A DNA stretch of 8,784 nucleotides from Sphingomonadales bacterium (GCA_027489295.1 JAIYAA010000253.1:1-8784); one strand, 5' to 3'. Counted from the first letter of the stretch, positions 1-6,025 are shown. The notes: generated by a model from the letters alone, not told the origin. Program-made: numbers and translations.

Positions 1-698
1 ATCGGATCGACCTTGCCGGTCTGGATCAGCGTCAGCAGCTCGAAGCTCTCGTCGAACGTGCCGAAGCCGCCAGGGAACACCGCGACCGCGCGGGCATGCA
101 GCAGGAAGTGCATCTTGCGCAGCGCGAAATAGTGGAACTGCATGCTCAGTCCCGGCGTGACATAGGGGTTCGGCGCCTGCTCGTGCGGCAGCACGATGTT
201 GAGGCCGATCGTCTCCGCGCCGACGTCGCGGGCGCCGCGGTTCGCCGCTTCCATGATCGAGGGGCCGCCGCCCGAGGTGACGACGAAGTGCCGCTTGCCC
301 GCCGCATCGAGCGGGAAGTTGCTGGCCAGCTGGCCCAGCTTGCGGGCGACGTCATAATATTTGGACTTGGCGACCAGGCTCTCGGCGATGCGCTTCTGCT
401 GCTCGGTTTCGGCGAGCGCCAGCACGGCCTCGGCCTTGGCGGGCTCGGGAATGCGCGCCGAGCCATAGATCACGAAGGTGGAGGCGATGTTCGCCTCGTC
501 GAGCAGCAGCTGCGGCTTGAGCAGCTCCAGCTGGAAGCGCACCGGCCGCAGGTCCTCGCGCAGCAGGAAGTCCATGTCCTGGAAGGCGAGCCGGTAGGCG
601 GGGTGCTCGGTCTGGGGCGTGCCGGTGGCGGTGTTGGCGGCTTCGGCTTCCTGCTGGGCAGGGCGGAAGACGCGCGACGGGACTCTCGTATCGCTCAT
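1..698 (-). CDS. LOG-family (TIGR00730-like) nucleotide-monophosphate phosphoribohydrolase, 3' end outside window
   Basis: The first 232 residues of a LOG-family Rossmann protein are present and the C-terminus lies beyond the left edge. Seen: the nucleotide-binding start GSAR at residues 79-82, SGGGPSIME at 142-150, ALRKMHF at 192-198, and the family signature PGGFGTFDE at 209-217, with conserved Arg194 and Glu217. Known: the family cleaves cytokinin riboside 5'-monophosphates or other nucleoside monophosphates to base plus ribose 5-phosphate; many bacterial members were first annotated as lysine decarboxylase. This is the long form: about 75 residues precede the Rossmann core, and a roughly 60-residue helical insertion (about 83-141) separates the first strand from the SGGGP loop. 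The start is the ATG at 696-698, 39 nt after the extensin-like gene stop; I see no strong Shine-Dalgarno there. Family assignment is firm; the true substrate is unknown. Confidence 0.92.
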   Translation of the reverse strand, partial: MSDTRVPSRVFRPAQQEAEAANTATGTPQTEHPAYRLAFQDMDFLLREDLRPVRFQLELLKPQLLLDEANIASTFVIYGSARIPEPAKAEAVLALAETEQQKRIAESLVAKSKYYDVARKLGQLASNFPLDAAGKRHFVVTSGGGPSIMEAANRGARDVGAETIGLNIVLPHEQAPNPYVTPGLSMQFHYFALRKMHFLLHARAVAVFPGGFGTFDESFELLTLIQTGKVDP

Positions 699-737
699 TA
701 CCGGCGGATTAGGCGCATCCGCGCCGCTTGGAAAGCC

Positions 738-1439
738 TCAGGCGCAGAACGGCCCGCGGCCCATGTCGAGGTGGAAATGGTCACGGTGGACGTAATTATA
801 GTTCGGGCTCAATACGGTAGCGAAACGTCTGCAGGCGGAGCCATGGACTGTCTCGAGAAAGCGCCGTACCGCCGGATCGGGATTTGCCCAGTCCTTGAGG
901 ATGGTGATGCGCCGTCCATCCTTCAGCACGAAGCCGGAGACGTCGACGGCGTTGGCGAGGCCATGTTCGGACAGCTTGTTCGAGGCCTGTGCGCTGCCCA
1001 CGATCGCCCGGCAGACATAGGTGCCGAACGTGTCCACCCGGACGAGATCGCTCCCCAGGATCTGCCGCGCCGCCGGGGCCACGGCAAATTGCACCCAGCC
1101 GGTAAAGGCGCGGGCGAGCGGGCAGCGCATCGACTTGATGCCGCCCACCGGCACGCCGATGTCGATCAGCTGCACCGCGCCCTGGATCAGGCAGCCGCCG
1201 CCGAAGTCGCGATCGGGCAGCGGGCTGTAGCGAACGCCGGCGCGGCTGAGATCGGTGAAGCATTGCTGCGTCTCGCGGGGCGTGGGGCTGTTGAGCGTGA
1301 TCGGGCCGCTGGGCCGTGGGCGCGAGGGCGGGGGCGCCGGGCGCTTCTCGCCGCCACCTCCGCTGCCGAAGATGCAGGCGGACAGCAGCGTCGGCAGCAA
1401 CAGGCCGGCAAGGGGGCGGGATACGCGGCGAGGCACCAT
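738..1439 (-). CDS. extensin-like C-terminal domain lipoprotein (M15-like fold)
   Basis: A 233-residue secreted protein. Residues 1-22 form a lipoprotein signal with lipobox L19-S20-A21-C22, followed by a Gly/Pro/Arg-rich linker (about 25-47) and an extensin-like domain (about 50-232, PF06904 type). The domain has the arrangement of D,D-carboxypeptidase-like metallopeptidases: SEHGLANAVD (His159, Asp166) and HRDHFHLD (His221, His223, Asp225), which resemble the zinc ligands and catalytic positions of M15/VanY-type enzymes. Six cysteines after the lipid-anchor cysteine (60, 83, 106, 143, 203, 232) could form three disulfides in the periplasm. Known: PF06904 proteins are usually annotated 'extensin family' with no proven activity. 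Inference: an outer-membrane-anchored peptidoglycan peptidase or binding protein. The ATG at 1437-1439 is chosen because the signal peptide follows directly; the ribosome-binding site is weak. Confidence 0.9.
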   Translation of the reverse strand: MVPRRVSRPLAGLLLPTLLSACIFGSGGGGEKRPAPPPSRPRPSGPITLNSPTPRETQQCFTDLSRAGVRYSPLPDRDFGGGCLIQGAVQLIDIGVPVGGIKSMRCPLARAFTGWVQFAVAPAARQILGSDLVRVDTFGTYVCRAIVGSAQASNKLSEHGLANAVDVSGFVLKDGRRITILKDWANPDPAVRRFLETVHGSACRRFATVLSPNYNYVHRDHFHLDMGRGPFCA

Positions 1440-1507
1440 AAGGCGGCAGGATAGGCCAAGTCCGGCCTCGCGCGAACCACGGCTCGTCGCGCGCGCGACT
1501 CGCTTCG

Positions 1508-1909
1508 TCAGGCAGCGGCTTCGAGGAATCGTTCGCCCAGCTCGGTCGGCACGCGCAGCAGCCGGCCCGAGGCGCGATCGAGCAGTGCCCAGGTGGTCAC
1601 CGCCTCGACGCGCGTCTTGCCGTCGGCGCCGATGAAGCGGACATGGCGGTTGAAGCGCGCGCCGCGCGGGGGCTCGGGCACCCAGGTCTCGGCGATCACG
1701 GTCTCGCCGGCGCGGACATTGCCGCGATAGTCGATCTCGTGCCGGGTCACGACCCAGACCAGGGCATCCTCCTCCTCCGGCGTCGCCAGCGATGCCCAGT
1801 GCGCGACGGCGATGTCCTGAATCCAGGCGACCCAGACGGCATTGTTCACATGGCCGAGGACGTCGATATCGTCCGGGCCGGCGGTGATGCTGAGCGAGAA
1901 GCGCGCCAT
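1508..1909 (-). CDS. 4HBT hotdog-fold acyl-CoA thioesterase
   Basis: A 133-residue single-domain hotdog protein, the usual length of a 4HBT/YbgC-type thioesterase. The N-terminal segment DIDVLGHVNNAVWVAWIQD (residues 14-32) carries the family signature D-x-x-G-H-V-N-N with the probable catalytic Asp16. The central strands include TRHEIDYRG (about 55-63), and the C-terminal strands end in TTWALLDRASGRLLRVP. Known: such enzymes hydrolyse acyl-CoA thioesters in the cytoplasm, often as dimers or tetramers; chain-length or aryl specificity cannot be read from sequence. It lies 33 nt downstream of the NTF2-like lipoprotein gene and 68 nt upstream of the extensin-like gene, so cotranscription with the former is possible. 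The ATG at 1907-1909 fits the family N-terminus, although no clear Shine-Dalgarno is visible. Confidence 0.9.
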   Translation of the reverse strand: MARFSLSITAGPDDIDVLGHVNNAVWVAWIQDIAVAHWASLATPEEEDALVWVVTRHEIDYRGNVRAGETVIAETWVPEPPRGARFNRHVRFIGADGKTRVEAVTTWALLDRASGRLLRVPTELGERFLEAAA

Positions 1910-1942
1910 GGCGGCGATGCTAGCGGCGATTCCGGGCCAGGG

Positions 1943-2593
1943 CTATTGCGCCAGCGTGCCGGTATCGTTCTGGAACTTGATCGCACGGATGTGCCAGCTC
2001 CGCTGTTCGGGAGTGGCGCCGTCGATGTCGCCGGTGCGTTGGAGCGTCACCTCGCCCAGTTGGTAAAACGGCTTGCCGGTTGCCTTGATGCGTCCATAGA
2101 CCTGCACCGGCACGGTCACGTAGCGCTGGCCGGCGCCGGCTTCGATCTTGCCGGGCGCGCCGACATTGGCGTGATATTCGGAATAGGGGGCAAGGCGGGC
2201 CGCGAACGCGCGAGCGTCGCCGCCCAAGGCCTTGCCGCCGTCGCTCCACAGCGCCCATGCCTGATCGGTGCGGCCGCTTTCGACCAGCGCGTAATAGGTC
2301 TGGACGACATTCGCCGCGCCCTGCGCGCTGTCGGGCGTGAACTTGGCTTCGCTCACCGGTGTGCGATCGTCCGGCAGGCCGCCCGGCTGGCCGGGGGCGG
2401 GCGGGTTGAGCGGTTCCAGCTGGTCGTTGGCGGCACGCTGATCGCTGGCCGGTGCCTGCTCGGTCGCGGCGGGTGCGGCCGGCGACGCGGCGGTCATGCC
2501 ATTGTCGGCGGTGGTGTCGTTCGTCGCCGGGGGCAGCCCTGACGAGCAGGCGGCGAGCGAACAGGCGGTCAGCAAGGCGGGGATCAGGCGCAT
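1943..2593 (-). CDS. lipoprotein with probable NTF2-like domain
   Basis: A 216-residue predicted lipoprotein of no named family that I recognise. The signal peptide ends in lipobox L13-A14-A15-C16. A long Ala/Pro/Thr/Asp-rich linker follows (about 17-85), then a compact domain (about 88-208). That domain begins with an amphipathic helix (AANVVQTYYALVESGRTDQA, residues 93-112) of the kind that opens NTF2/SnoaL-like folds and ends in strands containing YVTVPVQVYGRI and RSWHIRAIKF. The fold is inference from this pattern. The frame is open further upstream to 2797, overlapping exbD, but the ATG at 2591-2593 is preferred because the lipoprotein signal starts there and GGAAG lies about 8 nt upstream. 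An EcfG-type promoter (2623-2648) sits directly upstream, suggesting induction in the general stress response. Confidence 0.82.
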   Translation of the reverse strand: MRLIPALLTACSLAACSSGLPPATNDTTADNGMTAASPAAPAATEQAPASDQRAANDQLEPLNPPAPGQPGGLPDDRTPVSEAKFTPDSAQGAANVVQTYYALVESGRTDQAWALWSDGGKALGGDARAFAARLAPYSEYHANVGAPGKIEAGAGQRYVTVPVQVYGRIKATGKPFYQLGEVTLQRTGDIDGATPEQRSWHIRAIKFQNDTGTLAQ

Positions 2594-2622
2594 CCGGTTT
2601 TCTTCCACATTAGGGAATTGCG

Positions 2623-2648
2623 AACGAGTCACCGGATGCGCGGGTTCC
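2623..2648 (-). promoter_or_regulatory. candidate EcfG (general stress sigma factor) promoter of the NTF2-like lipoprotein gene
   Basis: On the minus strand, GGAAC (2644-2648) and CGTT (2623-2626) are separated by exactly 17 nt. This is an exact match to the GGAAC-N16-17-CGTT consensus known for EcfG/SigT sigma factors of the alphaproteobacterial general stress response. The -10 lies 29 nt before the lipoprotein ATG, leaving room for a short leader containing the Shine-Dalgarno. The -35 begins immediately after the exbD stop codon, so the whole promoter fits the 55-nt gap. Confidence 0.7.
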
Positions 2649-3056
2649 TCAATCCTGGAGCGGCCGATTGCCGACGAAGCCGAGCTTGACGATGTTGGCG
2701 CGCTTGATCGCGGCGAGCACCGTATCGAAACGCTCGTAGCGCGCCTCGGGATCGGTCTGCAGCTCCAGCACCGCAGCATCGGTGCGCAGGCGCGCAAGCT
2801 TGGCCGGCAGGGCCGCCTCGGCGAGACGGGCGCCGTCCCAGAACAGCCCGCCCTGCTTGTCGATGGCGAGGCGGTGGCTGGCGTCGTCCATGACGCCGGA
2901 GGGATCGCCCTGCGGCAGGTCGACCGGGACCTTATGGGTCATCACCGGGATGCTGAGGATCATCACGATCAGCAGCACGAGCATCACGTCGATGAATGGT
3001 GTCACGTTGATCGCGCCGATCGGCATGGGGTCGGACGCGGGTACGAACTTGCGCAT
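2649..3056 (-). CDS. exbD: ExbD/TolR-family biopolymer transport protein
   Basis: A 135-residue ExbD/TolR protein of normal length. A short cytoplasmic N-terminus (1-18) leads into one membrane segment (about 19-38) containing NVTPFIDVMLVLLIVMI, with the conserved proton-path aspartate at Asp23. A periplasmic domain follows (about 45-135) with the family's typical LxIDKQGxLFWDG strand and a C-terminal VKLGFVGNRP-like strand. Known: ExbD works with the ExbB pentamer to couple proton motive force to TonB and outer-membrane receptors; TolR homologues do the same with TolQ and TolA. No exbB/tolQ or tonB lies in the window, and the neighbours are unrelated, so this copy is an orphan here. The ATG at 3054-3056 has a strong GGAGGAG (3062-3068) five nt upstream. 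An AT-rich candidate promoter/operator precedes it. Confidence 0.93.
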   Translation of the reverse strand: MRKFVPASDPMPIGAINVTPFIDVMLVLLIVMILSIPVMTHKVPVDLPQGDPSGVMDDASHRLAIDKQGGLFWDGARLAEAALPAKLARLRTDAAVLELQTDPEARYERFDTVLAAIKRANIVKLGFVGNRPLQD

Positions 3057-3080
3057 GGCCTCTCCTCCGCTTTAGATGGT

Positions 3081-3110
3081 ATATCGTAACATATGCAACG
3101 TGAGACGCAA
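3081..3110 (-). promoter_or_regulatory. AT-rich candidate promoter and operator-like dyad upstream of exbD
   Basis: The 57-nt gap before exbD is conspicuously AT-rich for this GC-rich window. It holds a dyad ATAT-N6-ATAT (3081-3094) centred on a TA step. On the minus strand a possible -35 TTGCGT (3105-3110) and -10 TACGAT (3083-3088) are 16 nt apart, so the dyad would cover the -10. The -35 match is modest. It is not a recognisable Fur box. The function as promoter and operator is inference. Confidence 0.4.
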
Positions 3111-3113
3111 GCT

Positions 3114-3707
3114 TTACGCATGTTTCCAGTTGCGGCGCTTGCCCTCGCGCAGCCAGGCGATGGCGTCCTCGACACGGCGGGCGCGGGTTTCGGGGCGCTT
3201 TGCCGTACCGATCCACTCGCAATAGTCGCGCCGGCAGCTGGGCGGGAAGGCGTCGAAGGTGGCGCGCGCGGCGTCGTCGCGGGCGAGCGCTGCCGCAAGT
3301 TCCCCGGGCACGGGCAGTTCGGGCCGGGGCTGGCGGGGCGGGCGCCTCGGCCGGCCGCCGCTGGCCAAGCGGTCGGCCGCGGCGCGCACCATTGCCTCGA
3401 AGGTCGCCGTATCCGGCAGGTCCGCGAAGCTGGTGATGCGGCGAAACTGTTCGACCTGCGGCGCTTCGCTGTCCCGATTCCACGATGCGGCCGCATGTTC
3501 CCAGAAGCCGAAGCTGGCATGCGCCTTGAATGCAATCATCATCGCGAAGGGCCGTCCGCCGAGGAGGAAGGCGGGTCGCGCCCATTTGATCGACTCTTCC
3601 ACCTCCGGCACCGCGGCGTGGACCCGGGCGCGCATCCAGACCAGCAATGGCCGCGCAAAGTCTGCGCTCGTGTCGATATGGACGTCGACTCGGGGATCGG
3701 TAGGCAT
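3114..3707 (-). CDS. DUF1801 + YdeI/OmpD-associated (OmdA) two-domain protein
   Basis: A 197-residue cytoplasmic protein with two recognisable parts. The N-terminal half (about 18-112) resembles DUF1801/YdhG-type domains, with the hallmark PEVEESIKWARPAF at 34-47. An Arg/Pro-rich linker (about 116-131) leads to a C-terminal OmdA (YdeI/OmpD-associated, 'bacteriocin-protection') helical domain, about 133-195, containing FPPSCRRDYCEWIGTAKRPE and a basic tail. Known: this two-domain layout is common in bacterial YdeI-like proteins. E. coli YdeI has been tied to stress and antimicrobial-peptide survival, but the biochemical activity is unclear. The ATG at 3705-3707 has GGAGG about 11 nt upstream. 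The gene lies 41 nt downstream of the hyperacidic gene and might share its stress-type promoter. Domain calls are from pattern memory; molecular function is unknown. Confidence 0.85.
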   Translation of the reverse strand: MPTDPRVDVHIDTSADFARPLLVWMRARVHAAVPEVEESIKWARPAFLLGGRPFAMMIAFKAHASFGFWEHAAASWNRDSEAPQVEQFRRITSFADLPDTATFEAMVRAAADRLASGGRPRRPPRQPRPELPVPGELAAALARDDAARATFDAFPPSCRRDYCEWIGTAKRPETRARRVEDAIAWLREGKRRNWKHA

Positions 3708-3748
3708 GGCGCGCAGAGCCTCCGCCCGGCGCGCCCTACCGTCAAGCG

Positions 3749-4090
3749 TCAGGGGCGGAGCGCCACATCGTCCGAATCGTCGAGTTCCTCGTCGGTGTCG
3801 TCTTCGTCCTCGTCCTCGTCGTCGAAATCGTCCTGGAGGTCGTCCTCGTCGAGGTCGTCCTCGTCCTCGTCGGCATCGTCGTCTTCCTCGCCGATTTCGT
3901 CGTCGGTCATGCTGAGCTCGTCGAGATCGTCGTCGTCGTCCTCGCGGCCGCCGAGATCGGGATTGAGATCGGTCAGCAACGACCCATTGTCGGGACCATC
4001 GCTGGTGGCCTCGAGAATTTCGGCGCGCTGGCTCTCGTCATAGCCTTCCGCGTCATAGCCGTCGTCGCCGGGGCCCTGGATGCCGCTCAT
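3749..4090 (-). CDS. hyperacidic, probably disordered small protein of unknown function
   Basis: I do not recognise a family. The product is 113 residues with 39 Asp and 17 Glu (about half the protein), only three Arg and no Lys, His or Cys, giving a net charge near -50. Residues 1-48 are less extreme and contain RAEILEATSDGPDNGSLLTD, which may be a short folded or interacting segment. Residues 50-108 are a nearly continuous Asp/Glu run, ending in VALRP. There is no signal peptide or membrane segment. The frame extends to a TTG at 4108, but the ATG at 4088-4090 is preferred because GGAAGG lies about 9 nt upstream. An exact EcfG-type promoter (4141-4166) precedes it, so stress induction is likely. 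Possible roles, all inference: nucleic-acid mimic, chaperone for basic proteins, or ion/water-binding protectant. The repetitive codons could produce ORF artefacts, but start, promoter and ribosome-binding site argue for a real gene. Confidence 0.78.
   Translation of the reverse strand: MSGIQGPGDDGYDAEGYDESQRAEILEATSDGPDNGSLLTDLNPDLGGREDDDDDLDELSMTDDEIGEEDDDADEDEDDLDEDDLQDDFDDEDEDEDDTDEELDDSDDVALRP
3767..3943 (-). repeat. GAC/GAG/GAT codon-rich low-complexity tract
   Basis: The DNA encoding residues 50-108 of the hyperacidic protein consists almost entirely of Asp and Glu codons, read on the plus strand as runs of tcg/tcc/ctc triplets. Such tracts can change length by slippage and recombination in units of three, so length variation between strains would be expected. 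No exact long tandem unit is present; it is degenerate triplet repetition. Confidence 0.8.
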
Positions 4091-4109
4091 CGCCTGTTTC
4101 CTTCCCAAG

Positions 4110-4128
4110 CCCGGCGGGAATCGCCGGG
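4110..4128 (-). other. hairpin in the leader of the hyperacidic gene
   Basis: CCCGGCG (4110-4116) and CGCCGGG (4122-4128) form a perfect 7-bp stem with a 5-nt loop. It lies between the EcfG-type promoter and the Shine-Dalgarno, so it would sit in the 5' leader of that mRNA. No T-tract follows on either strand, so I do not call it an intrinsic terminator. It could also help end transcripts of the MFS gene. Confidence 0.4.
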
Positions 4129-4140
4129 GATCACCTGCGC

Positions 4141-4166
4141 AACGGCGCTGCCCCCGGCTGCGTTCC
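4141..4166 (-). promoter_or_regulatory. candidate EcfG (general stress sigma factor) promoter of the hyperacidic gene
   Basis: On the minus strand, GGAAC (4162-4166) and CGTT (4141-4144) are separated by exactly 17 nt, an exact match to the alphaproteobacterial EcfG/SigT consensus. The site lies just after the MFS exporter stop codon (4172-4174), with its -10 50 nt before the ATG of the hyperacidic gene. It has the same spacing and architecture as the site at 2623-2648. Confidence 0.7.
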
Positions 4167-4171
4167 GCGAC

Positions 4172-5419
4172 TCAGCTGGGCCGGAACATCCGTCCGCGCT
4201 CGGTCACCGCTACTACCACGAGCGATAACCCGCCCATGAGGAGAAATCCGCTGTACAAGGGTATGGTCGTGCCGTCGAAGGCCTGGCCGATCGCCGCGCC
4301 GATCACCGCGCCGGCGATGGTGGTGACGAAGCCCTGCAGGCTGGAGGCGGTGCCGGCGATCGCCCCCATCTTCTCCATCGCCATGGCCGAAAAGTTGGAG
4401 GTGGCGAGGCCGAAGCACGCCATCATCAGCGCCTGTAGCACGGCGAAGCTCCACAGCGTCTCCAGCCCCAGCACGGTAATGGTGAGGTGGAGCGCGGCGA
4501 CCAGCGTGAGCAGGGTGAGCGCCGTATGCGAAATCACCCGCGTGCCCAGCCGCATGACGATGCGCGAGTTGAGGAACGACCCCACCGCCATCGTGCCGGC
4601 GACGCTGGCGAACACGGTGGTCAACAGTTCCGGGCGGTGGAACACGTCGGCCATCACCTGCTGGATCGATCCGATGAAGCCGAACAGCGCGCCGGAAAGC
4701 AGGCCGGTGGCGATGGTGTAGCCCACTGCCGCCCGGTCGCGCAGCATCACGCCATAGTCGGCGATCACCCGCGCGGGTTGCAGCGACTGGCGGGCATCGG
4801 CGGCCAGCGTCTCGGGCATGCGCAGCGCGAACCAAAGGAGGATGAGGCCGCCGATCGCGCCGATACCCCAGAAGATCGTCCGCCACGATCCGCCTGCGGC
4901 CAGGATGATCTGGCCAACGGTCGGCGCGAAGATGGGGGCGGCCATGAACACGATGAACACCAGGCTCATCACCCGCGCCATCGCGCGCCCGGCATAGCAG
5001 TCGCGGACGAGGGCAACGGTGACGACGCGCGATCCCGCCGCCGCCGTGCCCATCGCGACGCGGGAGGCGAGCAGCAGCTCGAAACTGCCCGAAATCGCCG
5101 CGATCCAGCTCGTCACCACATAGCAGCCGAGCGCGATCAGCAGCACCGGCCGACGCCCGAACCGGTCGGACAGCGGACCATAGAGCAGCTGGGCGGTGCC
5201 GAAGCCGATCAGGAAGGCGGTGATCACGAACTGGCGGTGATTTGCCGAATCGACGCCCAGGCTGGTGCCGATCGCGGGCAGCGCCGGCAGCATCGAATCG
5301 ATGCCGAGCGCGGTCAGCGCCATCAGCGCCGCGGCGAGGGTGACGAACTCGGCGAAGCGCAGCGGGGCCTGGCCGGCCGAGGCGGTGCTCAGGTGCGGGG
5401 CGTTCATGGCAGGGGCCAT
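4172..5419 (-). CDS. Bcr/CflA-family MFS drug-resistance transporter
   Basis: A 415-residue polytopic inner-membrane protein with about 12 hydrophobic segments, the standard DHA1 MFS length. TM1 ends in GIDSMLPALP (39-48), the acidic-LPALP pattern of Bcr/CflA and MdfA proteins. The loop after TM2 has motif A, GPLSDRFGRR (81-90). TM4 includes RVAMGTAAAGSRVV followed by ALVRDCYAG (136-144), and TM5 has the antiporter-type APIFAPTVGQ (161-170). Known: these are proton-driven exporters of drugs or small metabolites; the substrate cannot be predicted. The frame runs open far upstream, antisense to the next gene, but the ATG at 5417-5419 is chosen because GGGAAGG (5428-5434) is 8 nt before it; the ATG at 5405-5407 lacks a ribosome-binding site. 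It diverges from the lipoprotein gene at 5513. Confidence 0.92.
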   Translation of the reverse strand: MAPAMNAPHLSTASAGQAPLRFAEFVTLAAALMALTALGIDSMLPALPAIGTSLGVDSANHRQFVITAFLIGFGTAQLLYGPLSDRFGRRPVLLIALGCYVVTSWIAAISGSFELLLASRVAMGTAAAGSRVVTVALVRDCYAGRAMARVMSLVFIVFMAAPIFAPTVGQIILAAGGSWRTIFWGIGAIGGLILLWFALRMPETLAADARQSLQPARVIADYGVMLRDRAAVGYTIATGLLSGALFGFIGSIQQVMADVFHRPELLTTVFASVAGTMAVGSFLNSRIVMRLGTRVISHTALTLLTLVAALHLTITVLGLETLWSFAVLQALMMACFGLATSNFSAMAMEKMGAIAGTASSLQGFVTTIAGAVIGAAIGQAFDGTTIPLYSGFLLMGGLSLVVVAVTERGRMFRPS

Positions 5420-5436
5420 GGCCCAAGCCTTCCCGT

Positions 5437-5488
5437 ACGTCACCCTTTTTCCGGTTGACGTGCGCGCCCGCGCAACAACATTGCGGGC
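5437..5488. promoter_or_regulatory. divergent intergenic region with two dyads and a possible plus-strand promoter
   Basis: The 93-nt gap between the divergent MFS and lipoprotein genes holds an inverted repeat ACGTCA (5437-5442) / TGACGT (5456-5461) with a 13-nt spacer, and a second imperfect dyad with arms 5466-5475 and 5481-5488 (GCCCG...CAA / TTGCGGGC). TTGACG (5455-5460) is a good -35 for the plus-strand gene, but the matching -10, AACATT at 5477-5482, is weak. Shared control of the two genes is inference. Confidence 0.35.
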
Positions 5489-5512
5489 TGCAACCGCCGC
5501 AGGAGACCCCGC

Positions 5513-5998
5513 ATGACTCGCCTTTTCGTCCCCCTGTTGCTGCCGATCGCGCTGGCTGCGTGCCATGGCAGCGCGAACATCAACTTCGACGGCAACGATA
5601 CGGACGGCAACAGCGTGATCTCCACCGATGCCAATGGCCGAATCCAGATCAAGGCGCCGGGCGTCCAGGGCTCGATCACGCTGCCCAAGATGGCGCTGGA
5701 CGCGAAGAATTTCGACATCGACGGGGTGACGCTCTATCCCGGTTCGACGCTGAAGAACCTGAAGGTCAACGACGGCACCGGCGACAAGGACGGCCAGGTC
5801 ATCGTCGAGTTCGAAAGCCCCGCGGCACCCACGGTGGTGCGCGACTGGTTCCGCGACAACATGACCAAGCAGGGCTTCAAGGTGACGACGAAGGACGATA
5901 ACCTGATCGGCACCACCGATGATGGCCAGCCCTTTGCGCTGCAGCTGAGCGCGCAGGGCGACGCCAAGACCAAGGGGCTGATGCAGGTCGGCCGCTGA
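5513..5998 (+). CDS. small lipoprotein of unknown function
   Basis: A 161-residue predicted lipoprotein that I cannot place in a named family. The signal peptide ends in lipobox L14-A15-A16-C17, and an Asn/Asp-rich segment follows (about 21-45). A strand-rich part (RIQIKAPGVQGSITLPKM, NFDIDGVTLYPGSTLKNL, about 43-84) precedes an alpha/beta segment with APTVVRDWFRDNMTKQGFKV (about 105-124) and a terminal strand GQPFALQLS (138-146). The second half resembles small periplasmic domains in which a helix packs on a short sheet, but I can name no fold with confidence. GGAGA lies about 6 nt before the ATG at 5513-5515, so the start is well supported. It diverges from the exporter gene and is 100 nt upstream of the oxygenase gene. 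A weak 5-bp hairpin (5999-6012) follows its stop codon. Confidence 0.85.
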   Translation: MTRLFVPLLLPIALAACHGSANINFDGNDTDGNSVISTDANGRIQIKAPGVQGSITLPKMALDAKNFDIDGVTLYPGSTLKNLKVNDGTGDKDGQVIVEFESPAAPTVVRDWFRDNMTKQGFKVTTKDDNLIGTTDDGQPFALQLSAQGDAKTKGLMQVGR

Positions 5999-6025
5999 TC
6001 CCGGATTCGGGACAGGGGGGCGCCA

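Noticed and set aside
96..1454. 452-codon plus-strand open frame
   Set aside because: It lies antisense to the LOG and extensin-like genes, both with clear family motifs; no ribosome-binding site or domain supports it.
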